From positions 1 through 39,882 of the forward strand of contig NZ_QLMG01000040.1 of the NCBI RefSeq assembly GCF_003259905.1: a DNA stretch of 39,882 nucleotides, given 5' to 3'. This DNA is from Salipiger aestuarii. GTDB taxonomy: Bacteria > Pseudomonadota > Alphaproteobacteria > Rhodobacterales > Rhodobacteraceae. The first letter of the stretch is position 1, and the number at the start of each line of letters is the position of its first letter. The position numbers and the translations under genes are program-made. Positions 1 through 8,807 of this stretch are shown here, piece after piece. The notes beneath the pieces were generated by a model. The model worked only from the letters and a program-made list of their open reading frames with translations. It made no database searches and was not told the DNA's origin.

Positions 1-393
1 TCCCGAACAACGAAGAGACCGGCAGCGGGACCCTGGGGTGGGGCGCATGACGCGCGCCGTTGCGCCCTCGCCATCCTTGACCGTGGCGTCGTCCCGATTG
101 TTCCTGTCCGCAGGAACGGTCGGCCATAAAGAGTAGAACCCGGCCGCTTGGAGCAGGGCCGAAAACGATCGGGCCGTCTGCAAGCCCGGCTCAGGATCCC
201 GCCCCCAACGCCCGGATCGCGGCGAAACTGCGCGGCGTCGCGGCCTTTGCCGAGCGCATCGCCGCAACGGACCGCGACCGCCAAACCGGCGAAATCCACA
301 TCCCCATCGCACTCATGACCCGCTTCAATGTCCTCGGCACCGCCGAAATCGTCCGCCTGGAATGACGTCGGCGGGAAAAGGCGACGTCACGCC
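1..393. other. Unassigned left-edge region with a possible gene remnant
   Basis: No complete gene is seen here. On the plus strand a frame is open after the TGA at 78-80 and ends in TGA at 363-365. Its last 50 or so codons look protein-like (alternating hydrophobic and charged residues, ending ...LGTAEIVRLE), but no ATG or GTG with a ribosome binding site lies in front of it. A second frame is open from the window edge to a TAG at 134-136. I do not recognise either product. The first frame is best read as the tail of a broken gene, given the molybdoenzyme remnant that follows on the other strand. Confidence 0.3.
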
Positions 394-412
394 TCAGCGA
401 GACCCCCGGCCA

Positions 413-932
413 TCACCAGCGTTTCGGTGCGGCCGCGAATGATCTGCCAATAGTCCCGAGGGGGGTGTAGAGAAACGAATGAAAGTCGATGCCGAAGACA
501 TGCGGCATGATCGCCTGCGCTCGGCCCGTGGAATAACTGCCGATCGACGCGACACAGCCGCCGCTGCCGTCAAGAAAGCGGCGTACCCGGCTTTGGGTGT
601 GATGAAACAGCGCTGCCGAACGCCACCCGCAGCCCCCCAGCCATCGCCTCGTTGCGATGCTCGCCACGAATGCGGGCGATCTCGGCGGCGGCGGTGTCCA
701 GCGCCTCGTCCCCGGGGCAGCGCGACGAACTCCTCGCAGCCCTGCCCGCCGCGCCCGCGGCTTTCCAGCCGGTCGCGCCGGATCGTCCGCTGCGCCACCC
801 GCAAATGCTGACGCTCGGCCCGCCACGACCCCGGGGATGCGCCTGGGCGACGGGTCCGGCACAAACCGCGCGGTGCCGACGACGCGCCGCCCGCCAGATC
901 AACGTCAAACGCGCCCCGGTAGCTGGTTGTGA
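413..932 (-). pseudogene. N-terminal remnant of a DMSO/TMAO/biotin sulfoxide reductase-family molybdoenzyme
   Basis: Reading leftward and moving between frames recovers family hallmarks in the correct order: GAFDVDLAGG near 900-930, then PDPSPRRIPGVV, then LRVAQRTIRR, then DEALDTAAAEIARIR, then ALFHHTQSRVRRFL, and finally a GSYSTGRAQAIMPHVFG stretch near 480-530. These correspond to the first roughly 170 residues of molybdopterin oxidoreductases of the BisC/TorA/DMSO reductase type, including the segment before the molybdenum-binding Ser region. At least four frame changes are needed, and the C-terminal 600 or so residues are absent. It is therefore a dead fragment. The assignment rests on remembered family motifs, so the exact subfamily is uncertain. 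Between 933 and 1061 nothing is recognised. Confidence 0.6.
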
Positions 933-1061
933 CCCGCCGGTGACCGGTTGCGCCATTCGCACTCTTCCGCGAGACAAGGGGCCCGTCTTCATCTTGCCAA
1001 TTAAACTCCGGGGGGAGCCGCAGGCGGGGGGGGCAGCGCCCCCTCGGCCCACCCCGCCGGC

Positions 1062-1520
1062 TCAGGTCTCGGCCTTTTTCTCCCAGCGGCCCGACGCTTC
1101 GGACCAGTATTGCGCCGCGCACCCGGCGCCTGCCAGAGCCTTCCACTGGCCTCGCGCATGGTCCACAGCCTGCGGGTCCTGACCGTCAAACAGGATACAG
1201 ACGCGTTCCAGCCGCTTGGTTTCGTCGGCGGACACCGGTGCGCCATCGACCGACATCAGGCAGGACGTCCCGTTCGTCAGCCCCTCGGCCACCGTCAGCA
1301 GCACTGGTTGCAGCGCATCATGCGCCCCCCCCGCCAGCCCGTGCGGCAAGAACCCGTCGTCCGCCCCCAGCCAGAGCTTTTGATCCAGCCATTCCATGCG
1401 CTGCGGATCGACCCCACGCACCGTGACGCGCCAGCCCGCAGCCAGCGATTTTTCCAACAACGCCGGCAGCGCCGCTTCCAGCGGGCGATGGGTGAGGTGA
1501 TAGAAATAAGCCGCGCCCAC
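1062..1520 (-). CDS. holC: DNA polymerase III chi subunit
   Basis: The product is the chi subunit of the DNA polymerase III clamp-loader complex, a cytoplasmic protein that links the loader to single-strand-binding protein. The 152-residue sequence starts with an AYFYHLTHRPLEAALP segment and continues with an alpha/beta layout (ALLEKSLAAGWR..., CILFDGQD, QWKAL) typical of HolC. The start is GTG at 1518-1520, because the ATG overlapping the pepA stop is out of frame and closes quickly. A GGGAGCGGGGG stretch lies upstream of the GTG as a possible binding site. The gene follows pepA on the same strand with 36 bp between them, a common pepA-holC arrangement, and is probably cotranscribed with it. 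A molybdoenzyme remnant lies immediately downstream. Confidence 0.9.
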   Translation of the reverse strand: MGAAYFYHLTHRPLEAALPALLEKSLAAGWRVTVRGVDPQRMEWLDQKLWLGADDGFLPHGLAGGAHDALQPVLLTVAEGLTNGTSCLMSVDGAPVSADETKRLERVCILFDGQDPQAVDHARGQWKALAGAGCAAQYWSEASGRWEKKAET

Positions 1521-1556
1521 CGGATCAGCCCCCGCTCCCGCTGCGTGCGGGTCCGC

Positions 1557-3056
1557 TCATGTCTCGGCCGGCGTGACGTTGTCGACTTCGGGCGCGGTTT
1601 CGAACCGGTCACGCACCAGCCGGTCCAGCGCCAGAACGCCCCAGCCCGTGGCACCCTTGGGCGACAGATCGCTGGCAGATTTGCGCGAGGCGACCCCCGC
1701 GATGTCCAGATGCACCCAAGGCATGTCCTCGCGCACGAAGCGGCGCAGGAACTGCGCGGCGGTGATCGACCCCGCCGGACGACCGAATGAATTCTTGATA
1801 TCGGCGATGGCGGAATCCATCAGCGCGTCATAGGCCTTGCCCATGGGCATCCGCCAGGCGCCTTCGCCTTCGATCCCGGCGGCGCGCAGAAATCCGTTTG
1901 CCAGCCCGTCATCGTTGGCAAAGACGGCGGCGTTCTCGTGCCCCAGCGCGACGATGCAGGCGCCCGTCAGGGTTGCCAGATCGACCATCGCCGCCGGGGC
2001 CAGATGTTCCTGTGCGTACCACAGCACATCGGCCAGCACGAGCCGGCCTTCGGCGTCGGTGTTGATGACCTCGATGGTGTCGCCCTTCATCGAACGCACC
2101 ACATCGCCGGGGCGCACCGCCGTGCCGGATGGCATGTTTTCCACGATGCCGACCACGCCGACCACATGCGCGCGCGCGCCGCGCAGCGCCAGCGCCTTCA
2201 TCACGCCCGCGACCGTGCCCGCGCCGCCCATGTCCATGGTCATGTCTTCCATGCCTGCCGCGGGCTTTAGCGAAATGCCGCCGGTGTCGAACACCACGCC
2301 CTTGCCGATCAGCGCCAGCGGCGCCGCATCCGATCCGCGCCAGCGCATCACCACCACCTTGGTGGGCGAGGCCGAGCCCTGCCCGACCGCCAGCAGCGCG
2401 CCCATGCCCAGCTCGGCCAGGCGGTCCTCTTCCAGCACCTCGACCTCGACCCCGATGTCGCGCAGCGCTTCGAGCCGGGTCGCGAATTCGCTGGTGCCGA
2501 GCACATTGGACGGCGCATTCACCAGATCGCGAGTGAACACGACTCCCTCGGCCACCGACAGCAGCGGCAGCGTGGCGGCGCGGGCCTCTTCGGGGCGCGC
2601 GCACAACACCGTCGCAGCCGCCGGCGGCGTGCCCTTGTCGGTCTTGTGATCGGTGAAGGCATAGCCGCGCAGCACCAGACCCAGCGCGATCTGCGGCAGG
2701 CGCCCCTGCGCGTCGCCCACCAGCGTGATGGCCTCTGACCCGGCGGCGACGGCCAGTGCCGCGCCGGCCTTGCGCGCCTCGATGACCTCGGGGCGGCGGT
2801 CGACCATGACCACGTCCACCGCCGAGGCCGCCATGCCCGACGGGTAACCCAGGCTGGTCACACTGCCCGATGTCCCCTTGGCCCAGGCGTCGGATCCGGT
2901 CAGGCGGGCCAGCGCGCCGCGGGTCAGACGGTTGATCCGCCGCGCCCCCTTGCCCAACTGGCCGGCGGCGTTGACAAAGACCGCCACGCGGCCCTCGACC
3001 CCCGCCAGCCCGTCAAGATCCGGTTCGGCAAAGCTGATCTGGCGCATGTGGGTCAT
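1557..3056 (-). CDS. pepA: Leucyl aminopeptidase (M17)
   Basis: This is a cytosolic M17 aminopeptidase that removes N-terminal residues from peptides and uses two metal ions, normally zinc or manganese. The signature NTDAEGR is present in the C-terminal half, as is the upstream metal-binding stretch IGKGVVFDTGGISLKP followed by MDMGGAG, so the active site looks complete. The N-terminal alpha/beta domain precedes it, giving about 499 residues, the usual size. Two adjacent ATG codons occur at 3059 and 3056. AGGAG lies 6 nt before the second, which I chose; a longer upstream open frame is only antisense to lptF. It heads the leftward pepA-holC unit and is divergent from lptF across about 125 bp that must hold both promoters. 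Confidence 0.96.
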   Translation of the reverse strand: MTHMRQISFAEPDLDGLAGVEGRVAVFVNAAGQLGKGARRINRLTRGALARLTGSDAWAKGTSGSVTSLGYPSGMAASAVDVVMVDRRPEVIEARKAGAALAVAAGSEAITLVGDAQGRLPQIALGLVLRGYAFTDHKTDKGTPPAAATVLCARPEEARAATLPLLSVAEGVVFTRDLVNAPSNVLGTSEFATRLEALRDIGVEVEVLEEDRLAELGMGALLAVGQGSASPTKVVVMRWRGSDAAPLALIGKGVVFDTGGISLKPAAGMEDMTMDMGGAGTVAGVMKALALRGARAHVVGVVGIVENMPSGTAVRPGDVVRSMKGDTIEVINTDAEGRLVLADVLWYAQEHLAPAAMVDLATLTGACIVALGHENAAVFANDDGLANGFLRAAGIEGEGAWRMPMGKAYDALMDSAIADIKNSFGRPAGSITAAQFLRRFVREDMPWVHLDIAGVASRKSASDLSPKGATGWGVLALDRLVRDRFETAPEVDNVTPAET

Positions 3057-3185
3057 CATCGTCTCCTGTCGTTGTTGCGACAATTGGTAGAGCCAGCGGC
3101 GGCCATTGACCAGAGCCTGCTTTTCCATCAGGAACCAAACCGCTAGGGTGGCGCGGACGCGGACGACACGAAGGGACAACAGGGC

Positions 3186-4313
3186 GTGCAGAGATTCGAC
3201 AGATATATGCTGTCGCAGCTCATGGTTGTCTTTGGATTCTTTGCCCTCGTCCTTGTGATGGTCTATTGGGTGAACGCATCCGTCAGCCTGTTCGACGAGC
3301 TCATCACCGATGGCCATTCGGCGGGGATCTTTCTGGAATTCACGTTGCTCAGCCTGCCTGCGGTGATTGCGCTGGTGATGCCGATGGCCGCCTTCGGCGC
3401 CGCCGTCTACGTCACCAACCGCATGGCCGGTGAATCGGAAATGACCGTGCTCAAGGCGGCGGGCCTGTCGCCGTGGCGGCTGGCGCGGCCGGTACTGGTC
3501 TTCGGCGTGCTGGTCGCGGTGATGGCATCGGTGCTGGCGCATGTGCTGGTGCCCGCCTCCGCCGGAAAGCTGCGGTTGCGCGAATCCGAGATTTCGGTGT
3601 CGGTCTCGGCCCGGCTGCTGCATGAGGGCACGTTCCTGCACCCGGCGCGTGGGGTGACGTTTTACATCCGCGAGATCACGGCAAACGGCGAGCTGCTTGA
3701 TGTCTACCTGTCCGACCGCCGGTCGGTCGGGCGGGTGTTTACCTATACCGCCGAAAACGCCTATGTGCTGCGCGACGACGCGGGCACGCGGCTGACCATG
3801 CGCACCGGCATGGCCCAGGATCTGCGGCTGGCGGATGACACCCTGTCGATCACCAATTTCAACGATCTGACCTATGACATCTCCGCGCTTGTCGCACCCG
3901 ACGGCGTGCCGGGACGCAAGGCGCGCGCCATATCGACGCGGGAGTTGCTGACCGACACCGACGCGGTCGCACAAGAGTTGAACGACCGCCCCGGCCAGAT
4001 CCTGCAAGAGGCGCACGGCCGCTTCGAACAGGCGTTGTTGTGCGTCGTCGCCGCGCTGATCGGTTATGCCGCGCTGATGTCTGCGTCATTCTCGCGCTTT
4101 GGCGCGACGCGGCAGATCGTCGGGGCGATTTTCCTGCTGGTGCTGGTCAAGCTGGTGGAAAGCACGGTAAACACGCCGGTGCGCAACTCTGCCGCGCTGT
4201 GGCCGCTGGTCTACCTGCCGAGCCTGGTGGGGCTGGGCATCGCCGCCGCGCTGCTGGCGCGCGCCTCGCGCAACTTTCGCCCCGCCTGCCGTCCGTCCGA
4301 GGCCCCCGCATGA
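3186..4313 (+). CDS. lptF: LPS export ABC transporter permease LptF
   Basis: LptF is one of the two inner-membrane permeases of the LptB2FG complex that extracts lipopolysaccharide and passes it to the periplasmic bridge. The 375-residue protein has three predicted membrane helices at the N-terminus (about 12-32, 52-75, 98-122), a soluble beta-rich periplasmic segment, and three more helices after about residue 280, the standard LptF/LptG fold. The start is GTG at 3186 with GAAGGGA about 9 nt upstream; the following MQRFDRYMLSQL is a typical N-terminus. It is the first gene of the rightward chain and overlaps lptG by ATGA. A TTGACC at 3106-3111 could be a promoter -35, but no clear -10 partner was found. 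Confidence 0.95.
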   Translation: MQRFDRYMLSQLMVVFGFFALVLVMVYWVNASVSLFDELITDGHSAGIFLEFTLLSLPAVIALVMPMAAFGAAVYVTNRMAGESEMTVLKAAGLSPWRLARPVLVFGVLVAVMASVLAHVLVPASAGKLRLRESEISVSVSARLLHEGTFLHPARGVTFYIREITANGELLDVYLSDRRSVGRVFTYTAENAYVLRDDAGTRLTMRTGMAQDLRLADDTLSITNFNDLTYDISALVAPDGVPGRKARAISTRELLTDTDAVAQELNDRPGQILQEAHGRFEQALLCVVAALIGYAALMSASFSRFGATRQIVGAIFLLVLVKLVESTVNTPVRNSAALWPLVYLPSLVGLGIAAALLARASRNFRPACRPSEAPA

Positions 4314-5404
4314 TCCTGCACCGCTACTTTGCCCGTCGGTTCCTTTGGATGTTTCTGGCCATCCTCGGGGTGTTTTCGCTGTTCCTGGGGCTGCTGGATC
4401 TGGTCGAGCAGCTGCGCCGCTTCGGCAACAGCGCCAGTTTCGGCCAGACCGCCTGGGTGACGGTGCTGAAACTGCCCGAGGGCATCTATGAAATCCTGCC
4501 GCTGGTGATGATCCTGGCCACCGCCGCGCTGTTCCTGATGCTGGCGCGCAGCTCGGAGCTGGTGGTGGTGCGCGCCGCCGGGCGGTCCGGCCTCGTGGCG
4601 CTTGGCGGGCCGGTTGCGGTGGCGCTGATCATCTCGGGGCTGACCGTGGCGATCATGAATCCGCTGGTCGCGGCAACGTCGAAACGGGCCAGCGACCTGA
4701 CCGAAAACTATGAAAGCAACGGCGCCTCGGTGATCTCGTTCGGGCGCGAAGGCCTGTGGCTGCGCCAGGGCGGCGAGAGCGGTCAGGTGGTGATTCACGC
4801 CGACCGGGCCAACCCCGACGCGACCGTTCTGTATGACACCAGCTTTCTGGCCTATGCGCCCGACGCGGGCCCCGACCGGCGCATCACCGCCGCCGAGGCG
4901 CGGCTGGACAGCGGCGCATGGGTGCTGACGGATGCCAAGCAATGGACGCTGCGCGCGGGCGGAAACCCCGAAGACAGCGCAGAGCGCCACGCCGAACTGC
5001 GCCTGCCCTCGCCCCTGACGCAGGATGACATCCGCGACCGGTTCGGCCAGCCCTCGGCCATCGCCATCTGGGATCTGCCCGCCTATATTGCCTCGCTCGA
5101 AGAGGCCGGCTTTTCCGCCCGCCGCCACATCGTGTGGTTCCAGATGGAACTGGCGCGCCCGGTGTTTCTGGTGGCGATGGTGCTGGTTGCCGCCGGGTTC
5201 ACCATGCGCCCGGCCCGGCTGGGGCGTACGGGCTTGTATGTGCTGGGCGCGGTGCTGCTGGGCTTTGGCCTGTACTATGTGCGCAACTTCGCGCAAATCA
5301 TGGGTGAGAACGGACAGTTGCCCCCCGTTCTTGCCGCCTGGATACCCCCGGTCGCCTCGCTTCTGCTGGCGCTCGGCCTTGTCTTGCAAATGGAGGACGG
5401 ATGA
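4310..5404 (+). CDS. lptG: LPS export ABC transporter permease LptG
   Basis: LptG is the second permease of the inner-membrane LPS extractor and a partner of LptF and the ATPase LptB (not encoded here). The 364-residue product opens with MILHRYFARRFLWMF, has three N-terminal membrane helices, a periplasmic beta-jellyroll region of about 170 residues, and three C-terminal helices ending near ...LGLVLQMEDG. The ATG at 4310 overlaps the lptF TGA as ATGA, and its own TGA overlaps the lptD ATG the same way. Translation coupling would keep LptF and LptG stoichiometric. A longer open frame upstream runs through lptF out of frame and is not used. Confidence 0.95.
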   Translation: MILHRYFARRFLWMFLAILGVFSLFLGLLDLVEQLRRFGNSASFGQTAWVTVLKLPEGIYEILPLVMILATAALFLMLARSSELVVVRAAGRSGLVALGGPVAVALIISGLTVAIMNPLVAATSKRASDLTENYESNGASVISFGREGLWLRQGGESGQVVIHADRANPDATVLYDTSFLAYAPDAGPDRRITAAEARLDSGAWVLTDAKQWTLRAGGNPEDSAERHAELRLPSPLTQDDIRDRFGQPSAIAIWDLPAYIASLEEAGFSARRHIVWFQMELARPVFLVAMVLVAAGFTMRPARLGRTGLYVLGAVLLGFGLYYVRNFAQIMGENGQLPPVLAAWIPPVASLLLALGLVLQMEDG

Positions 5405-7578
5405 AACACAGGGTCCTCCCGCTTGTGCTTGCGGCGCTGCTTGGCGCGCCGCTGTATGCCCAGACCACCACGCTGTCCGCCAACGCCGATGGCGCGGGCA
5501 CCGAGCCGGCGCTGCTGATCGCCGACAGCGTGTTCGTGCAAAGCGGCTCGCGGCTGGTCGCGACCGGCAATGTCGAGGCGCTTCAGGATGGGCTGCGGAT
5601 GGTGGCCCACAGTATCGTGTTCGACCAGGACAGCGGCACGCTGACCATCGAAGGCCCGATCCGCATCACCGATTCCAGCGGCAACCTGCTGCTGGCCGAT
5701 GCTGCCGAGCTTGACCAGGATTTCCGCAACGGGCTGCTCAGAGGCGCGCGCATGGTGATGGACGACCAGCTTCAGCTCGCCGCCATCGACGCGCAGCGGG
5801 TCGAGGGCCGCTATACGCAGCTGAACCGCGTCGCCGTCACCTCGTGCCAGGTCTGCGGGGCTGGCGAAGTGCCGCTGTGGCAGATCCGCGCCGACCGGGT
5901 GATCCACGACGAAGACGAAAAGCAGCTGTGGTTCGAAGGCGCGCAACTGCGGGTGCTGGACGTGCCGGTGTTCTGGTGGCCGCAACTGCGCCTGCCCGAC
6001 CCGACGCTGAAACGCGCACGCGGCTTTCTGACCCCGACCTTCCGGTCGACCACCTTGCTGGGCACGGGCATCCGCCTGCCCTATTTCATTCCCATCGGCG
6101 ACCATCAGGACATCACGCTGACGCCCTATCTGGCGTCGGAAACCCGCACCCTGGAGGTGATCTACCGGCGTGCCTTTGTCGATGGCGCGATCGAGGTCAA
6201 CGGCGCGGTGTCCCAGGATACCCTGCTGGAGGACAAGACCCGCGGCTATCTGTTCGCCGAGGGCCAGTTCGGCCTTGGCGGCGGCTTCGAGCTGGCATTC
6301 GAACTGCAATCGGTGTCCGACGATTCCTATTTCAACGCCTATGACTACGGCGACAGCGACGAGCAGCTTACCAGCGAGATACGCGTCAGCCGCTACCGGC
6401 GCGACGGCTATATCGACACGGGACTGACCTATTACGAATCGCTGCTGGCGGCCGAAGACGACGACAAGGAACCGTCGGTCATCGTCGACAGCGCGTGGCA
6501 AAAGCGGATCTTTCCGGGGCGGATCGGCGGCCAGTTGACCCTTGGACTGGAAAGCCACGGCCATTACCGGCGCAGCAACGACGACACCGATGGCAATGAC
6601 GACGACAGCATCGTCGACGGGCGCGACATGACCCGCCTCAGCGCCGAGGCCCACTGGGAACGGCGCTGGACGCTGTTGGCGGGCGTCCGGGCCGGGATCG
6701 ACACATACCTTTGGGCCGATCGGTACAATGTCTATGACGATGCGACATCGGATTCCGCCGCCTCTGTGCTGACCCCGGCGGCGTCGGTCGAACTGCGCTG
6801 GCCCCTGGTGCGGCGCGCGGCCCTTGGCGGGCGTACGCTGCTGGAACCGGTCGTGATGTCGGGTTGGGTCGGGGCGGAGCGCCCGAACATTCCCAACGAC
6901 GAAAGCACCCGCGTGGAATTTGACGAGGCGAACCTGCTGTCGCTGTCGCGTTTCGCGGCGGCCGACCGGCGCGAGCGGGGCCGCACGACGGCCGCTGGCC
7001 TGCGCTGGCTGCACGAGGCCCCGGCGGGCTGGGCCACGCGGATGACCTTCGGGCGGGTCTGGCGGCAGGACGACGATTCCGACCTCAGCCTGTCGAGCGG
7101 GCTGAACGGCACCACGTCGGACTGGCTCATTTCGGGCGGGTTCCTCAACCCCCAGGGGCTGTCGATCTCGATTCGCGGCCTGCTGGACCAGGGCTCCACC
7201 TTTGACAAGGCCGAGGCGCGTGCCGCCTGGTACAACGATCGTACCGACATTTCCGCAACCTACCTGATGCTGGTCGAAGATCCCGACGAGGATCGCGATG
7301 AAAGCCAGGCGGAATTGACGCTGGATGGCGCGTATCGGGTCAGCCGCCACTGGACGACATCGGCCGAATGGCGCTACGACCTTGCGGACCGGCGGGTTGA
7401 CCGAAGCGGCGTGGGGCTGCAATACCGCAATGAATGCGTCCAGGTGGACCTGACCATACTGCGTGAGTTCGCGTCCTCGACCAACCTCGAGCCGTCAACC
7501 GATTTTGGCCTTTCGGTCGCGCTGACAGGGTTTGGCACCGCGGGCAGCGACAAGGAGTATCGACGCACATGCAACTGA
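5401..7578 (+). CDS. lptD: LPS-assembly outer-membrane protein LptD
   Basis: LptD is the outer-membrane beta-barrel that inserts LPS into the outer leaflet, working with the lipoprotein LptE. The product has 725 residues. It begins with a clear signal peptide (MKHRVLPLVLAALLGAPLYAQ), followed by the periplasmic OstA-like jellyroll (about residues 40-140, VATGNVEALQDGLRMVA and related strands) that continues the Lpt bridge. Beta-barrel strands then run to the C-terminus. Cysteines occur as a CQVC pair near residue 145 and again near the C-terminus (NEC, TCN), which would allow interdomain disulfides as in other LptD proteins. The ATG overlaps the lptG stop. The 3-prime end overlaps surA by 10 bp, placing a barrel protein next to a barrel chaperone. 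Confidence 0.94.
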   Translation: MKHRVLPLVLAALLGAPLYAQTTTLSANADGAGTEPALLIADSVFVQSGSRLVATGNVEALQDGLRMVAHSIVFDQDSGTLTIEGPIRITDSSGNLLLADAAELDQDFRNGLLRGARMVMDDQLQLAAIDAQRVEGRYTQLNRVAVTSCQVCGAGEVPLWQIRADRVIHDEDEKQLWFEGAQLRVLDVPVFWWPQLRLPDPTLKRARGFLTPTFRSTTLLGTGIRLPYFIPIGDHQDITLTPYLASETRTLEVIYRRAFVDGAIEVNGAVSQDTLLEDKTRGYLFAEGQFGLGGGFELAFELQSVSDDSYFNAYDYGDSDEQLTSEIRVSRYRRDGYIDTGLTYYESLLAAEDDDKEPSVIVDSAWQKRIFPGRIGGQLTLGLESHGHYRRSNDDTDGNDDDSIVDGRDMTRLSAEAHWERRWTLLAGVRAGIDTYLWADRYNVYDDATSDSAASVLTPAASVELRWPLVRRAALGGRTLLEPVVMSGWVGAERPNIPNDESTRVEFDEANLLSLSRFAAADRRERGRTTAAGLRWLHEAPAGWATRMTFGRVWRQDDDSDLSLSSGLNGTTSDWLISGGFLNPQGLSISIRGLLDQGSTFDKAEARAAWYNDRTDISATYLMLVEDPDEDRDESQAELTLDGAYRVSRHWTTSAEWRYDLADRRVDRSGVGLQYRNECVQVDLTILREFASSTNLEPSTDFGLSVALTGFGTAGSDKEYRRTCN

Positions 7579-8807
7579 CCTCTGCACGACTGTTCCGGTC
7601 TGTCGCGCTTTGCGCGGCACTGGCACTGACCGCCGGCAGCATTCCCGCCCCGGCGCGGGCGCAAAACCTTTTCGCCCCGGTGATCACCGTCGATGACTCT
7701 GTGGTTACCGCTTACGAGCTTGGCCAGCGCGCGCGGATGCTGGCGCTTCTGAACTCGCCCGGAGATACCCGGAAGCTTGCGCGCGACCAGCTGATTGACG
7801 ACCGCTTGCGGATGCAGGCCGCACGCGCCGCCGGGATCACCCCGACCGAACAGGATCTGCTGGACGGCATGGAAGAATTCGCCGGACGCGCCAACATGAC
7901 AAGCGAACAGTTCATCGCGGCGCTGGACGGCAGCGGTGTCTCCGAGCAGACGTTTCGCGATTTCGTCATGGCCGGGCTGTCGTGGCGGATGCTGGTTCAG
8001 TCCCGGTTCGGCCCGGACAGCGCGATCTCGCCGGGCGAAATCGACCGCGCGCTTGCGGGCGCGGGCGGGCAGTCCAACGTCCGGGTGCTGCTGTCGGAAC
8101 TGATCATGCCGGCCCCCCCGGCCGAGATACAGGCCGTGCGCGCCCGCGCCGAACGCATCGCGCAAATGACATCCACCGCCGAATTTTCCGCTGCGGCGCG
8201 ACAGTATTCCGCGACCTCCACCCGCGACAATGGCGGGCGCCTGCCCTGGCGTGCGCTGAACGATCTGCCCCCGCAGCTGCGCCCGATCCTGCTGGCGCTC
8301 GCACCCGGCGAGGTCACCGCGCCCATCCCGCTGCAAGGGGCCGTCGCCCTGTTCCAGCTGCGCGACATCGAGGAAACCGGCTATCAGCCCCCCGAGATCG
8401 CCGCCGTGGAATATGCCGCCTATTACATGGCCGGGGGACGCTCGGCCGAAACACTTGCCAGGGCGCGTGTGCTGGCGGGCAAGCTGGATCGGTGCGACGA
8501 TCTGTACGGCGTCGCCAGGGGCCAGCCCGCCGAGGTGCTGGAACGCGTGACCCTGCCGCCTTCGGATCTGCCGACGGATATCGCCTATGAACTGTCAAAG
8601 CTGGACGCGGGCGAAGTGTCTACCGCGCTGACCCGGTCGAACGGGCAGACGCTGATGGTGCTGATGCTGTGCGGGCGCACCGCCGCCGTGGCCGAAAATG
8701 CCGAGCGTTCGGATGTCGCGATGGGGCTGCGCAACCAGCGTCTTTCGGCGCTGTCGGACAGGTATCTTGCGCAGCTGCGTGCCAACGCCCGCATCACCGG
8801 GGAATGA
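7569..8807 (+). CDS. surA: Periplasmic chaperone/peptidyl-prolyl isomerase SurA
   Basis: SurA escorts unfolded outer-membrane proteins, including LptD, across the periplasm. The 412-residue product has a signal peptide ending near PAPARAQN, an N-terminal chaperone domain (about residues 35-160), and one recognisable parvulin-type PPIase domain from about residue 165 to 265 (NVRVLLSELIMP ... EFSAAARQYSATSTRDNGGRLPW ... VALFQLRDIEE). The C-terminal part, where enterobacterial SurA has a second parvulin domain, is shorter and divergent, which is usual in alphaproteobacteria. The start at 7569 lies inside the end of lptD, and its stop overlaps pdxA as ATGA. Co-expression with lptD fits their functional link. 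Confidence 0.9.
   Translation: MQLTSARLFRSVALCAALALTAGSIPAPARAQNLFAPVITVDDSVVTAYELGQRARMLALLNSPGDTRKLARDQLIDDRLRMQAARAAGITPTEQDLLDGMEEFAGRANMTSEQFIAALDGSGVSEQTFRDFVMAGLSWRMLVQSRFGPDSAISPGEIDRALAGAGGQSNVRVLLSELIMPAPPAEIQAVRARAERIAQMTSTAEFSAAARQYSATSTRDNGGRLPWRALNDLPPQLRPILLALAPGEVTAPIPLQGAVALFQLRDIEETGYQPPEIAAVEYAAYYMAGGRSAETLARARVLAGKLDRCDDLYGVARGQPAEVLERVTLPPSDLPTDIAYELSKLDAGEVSTALTRSNGQTLMVLMLCGRTAAVAENAERSDVAMGLRNQRLSALSDRYLAQLRANARITGE

Noticed and set aside
1557-4016. 819-residue version of PepA
   Set aside because: The extra N-terminal 320 residues are antisense to lptF; AGGAG at the 3056/3059 ATGs and normal family length mark the true start.
5275-7422. 715-codon open frame antisense to lptD, and similar long antisense frames at 25916-27577, 4211-5389 and 8585-9712
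   Set aside because: They are by-products of high-GC codon usage opposite well-supported genes, with Arg/His/Gln-rich compositions matching no family.
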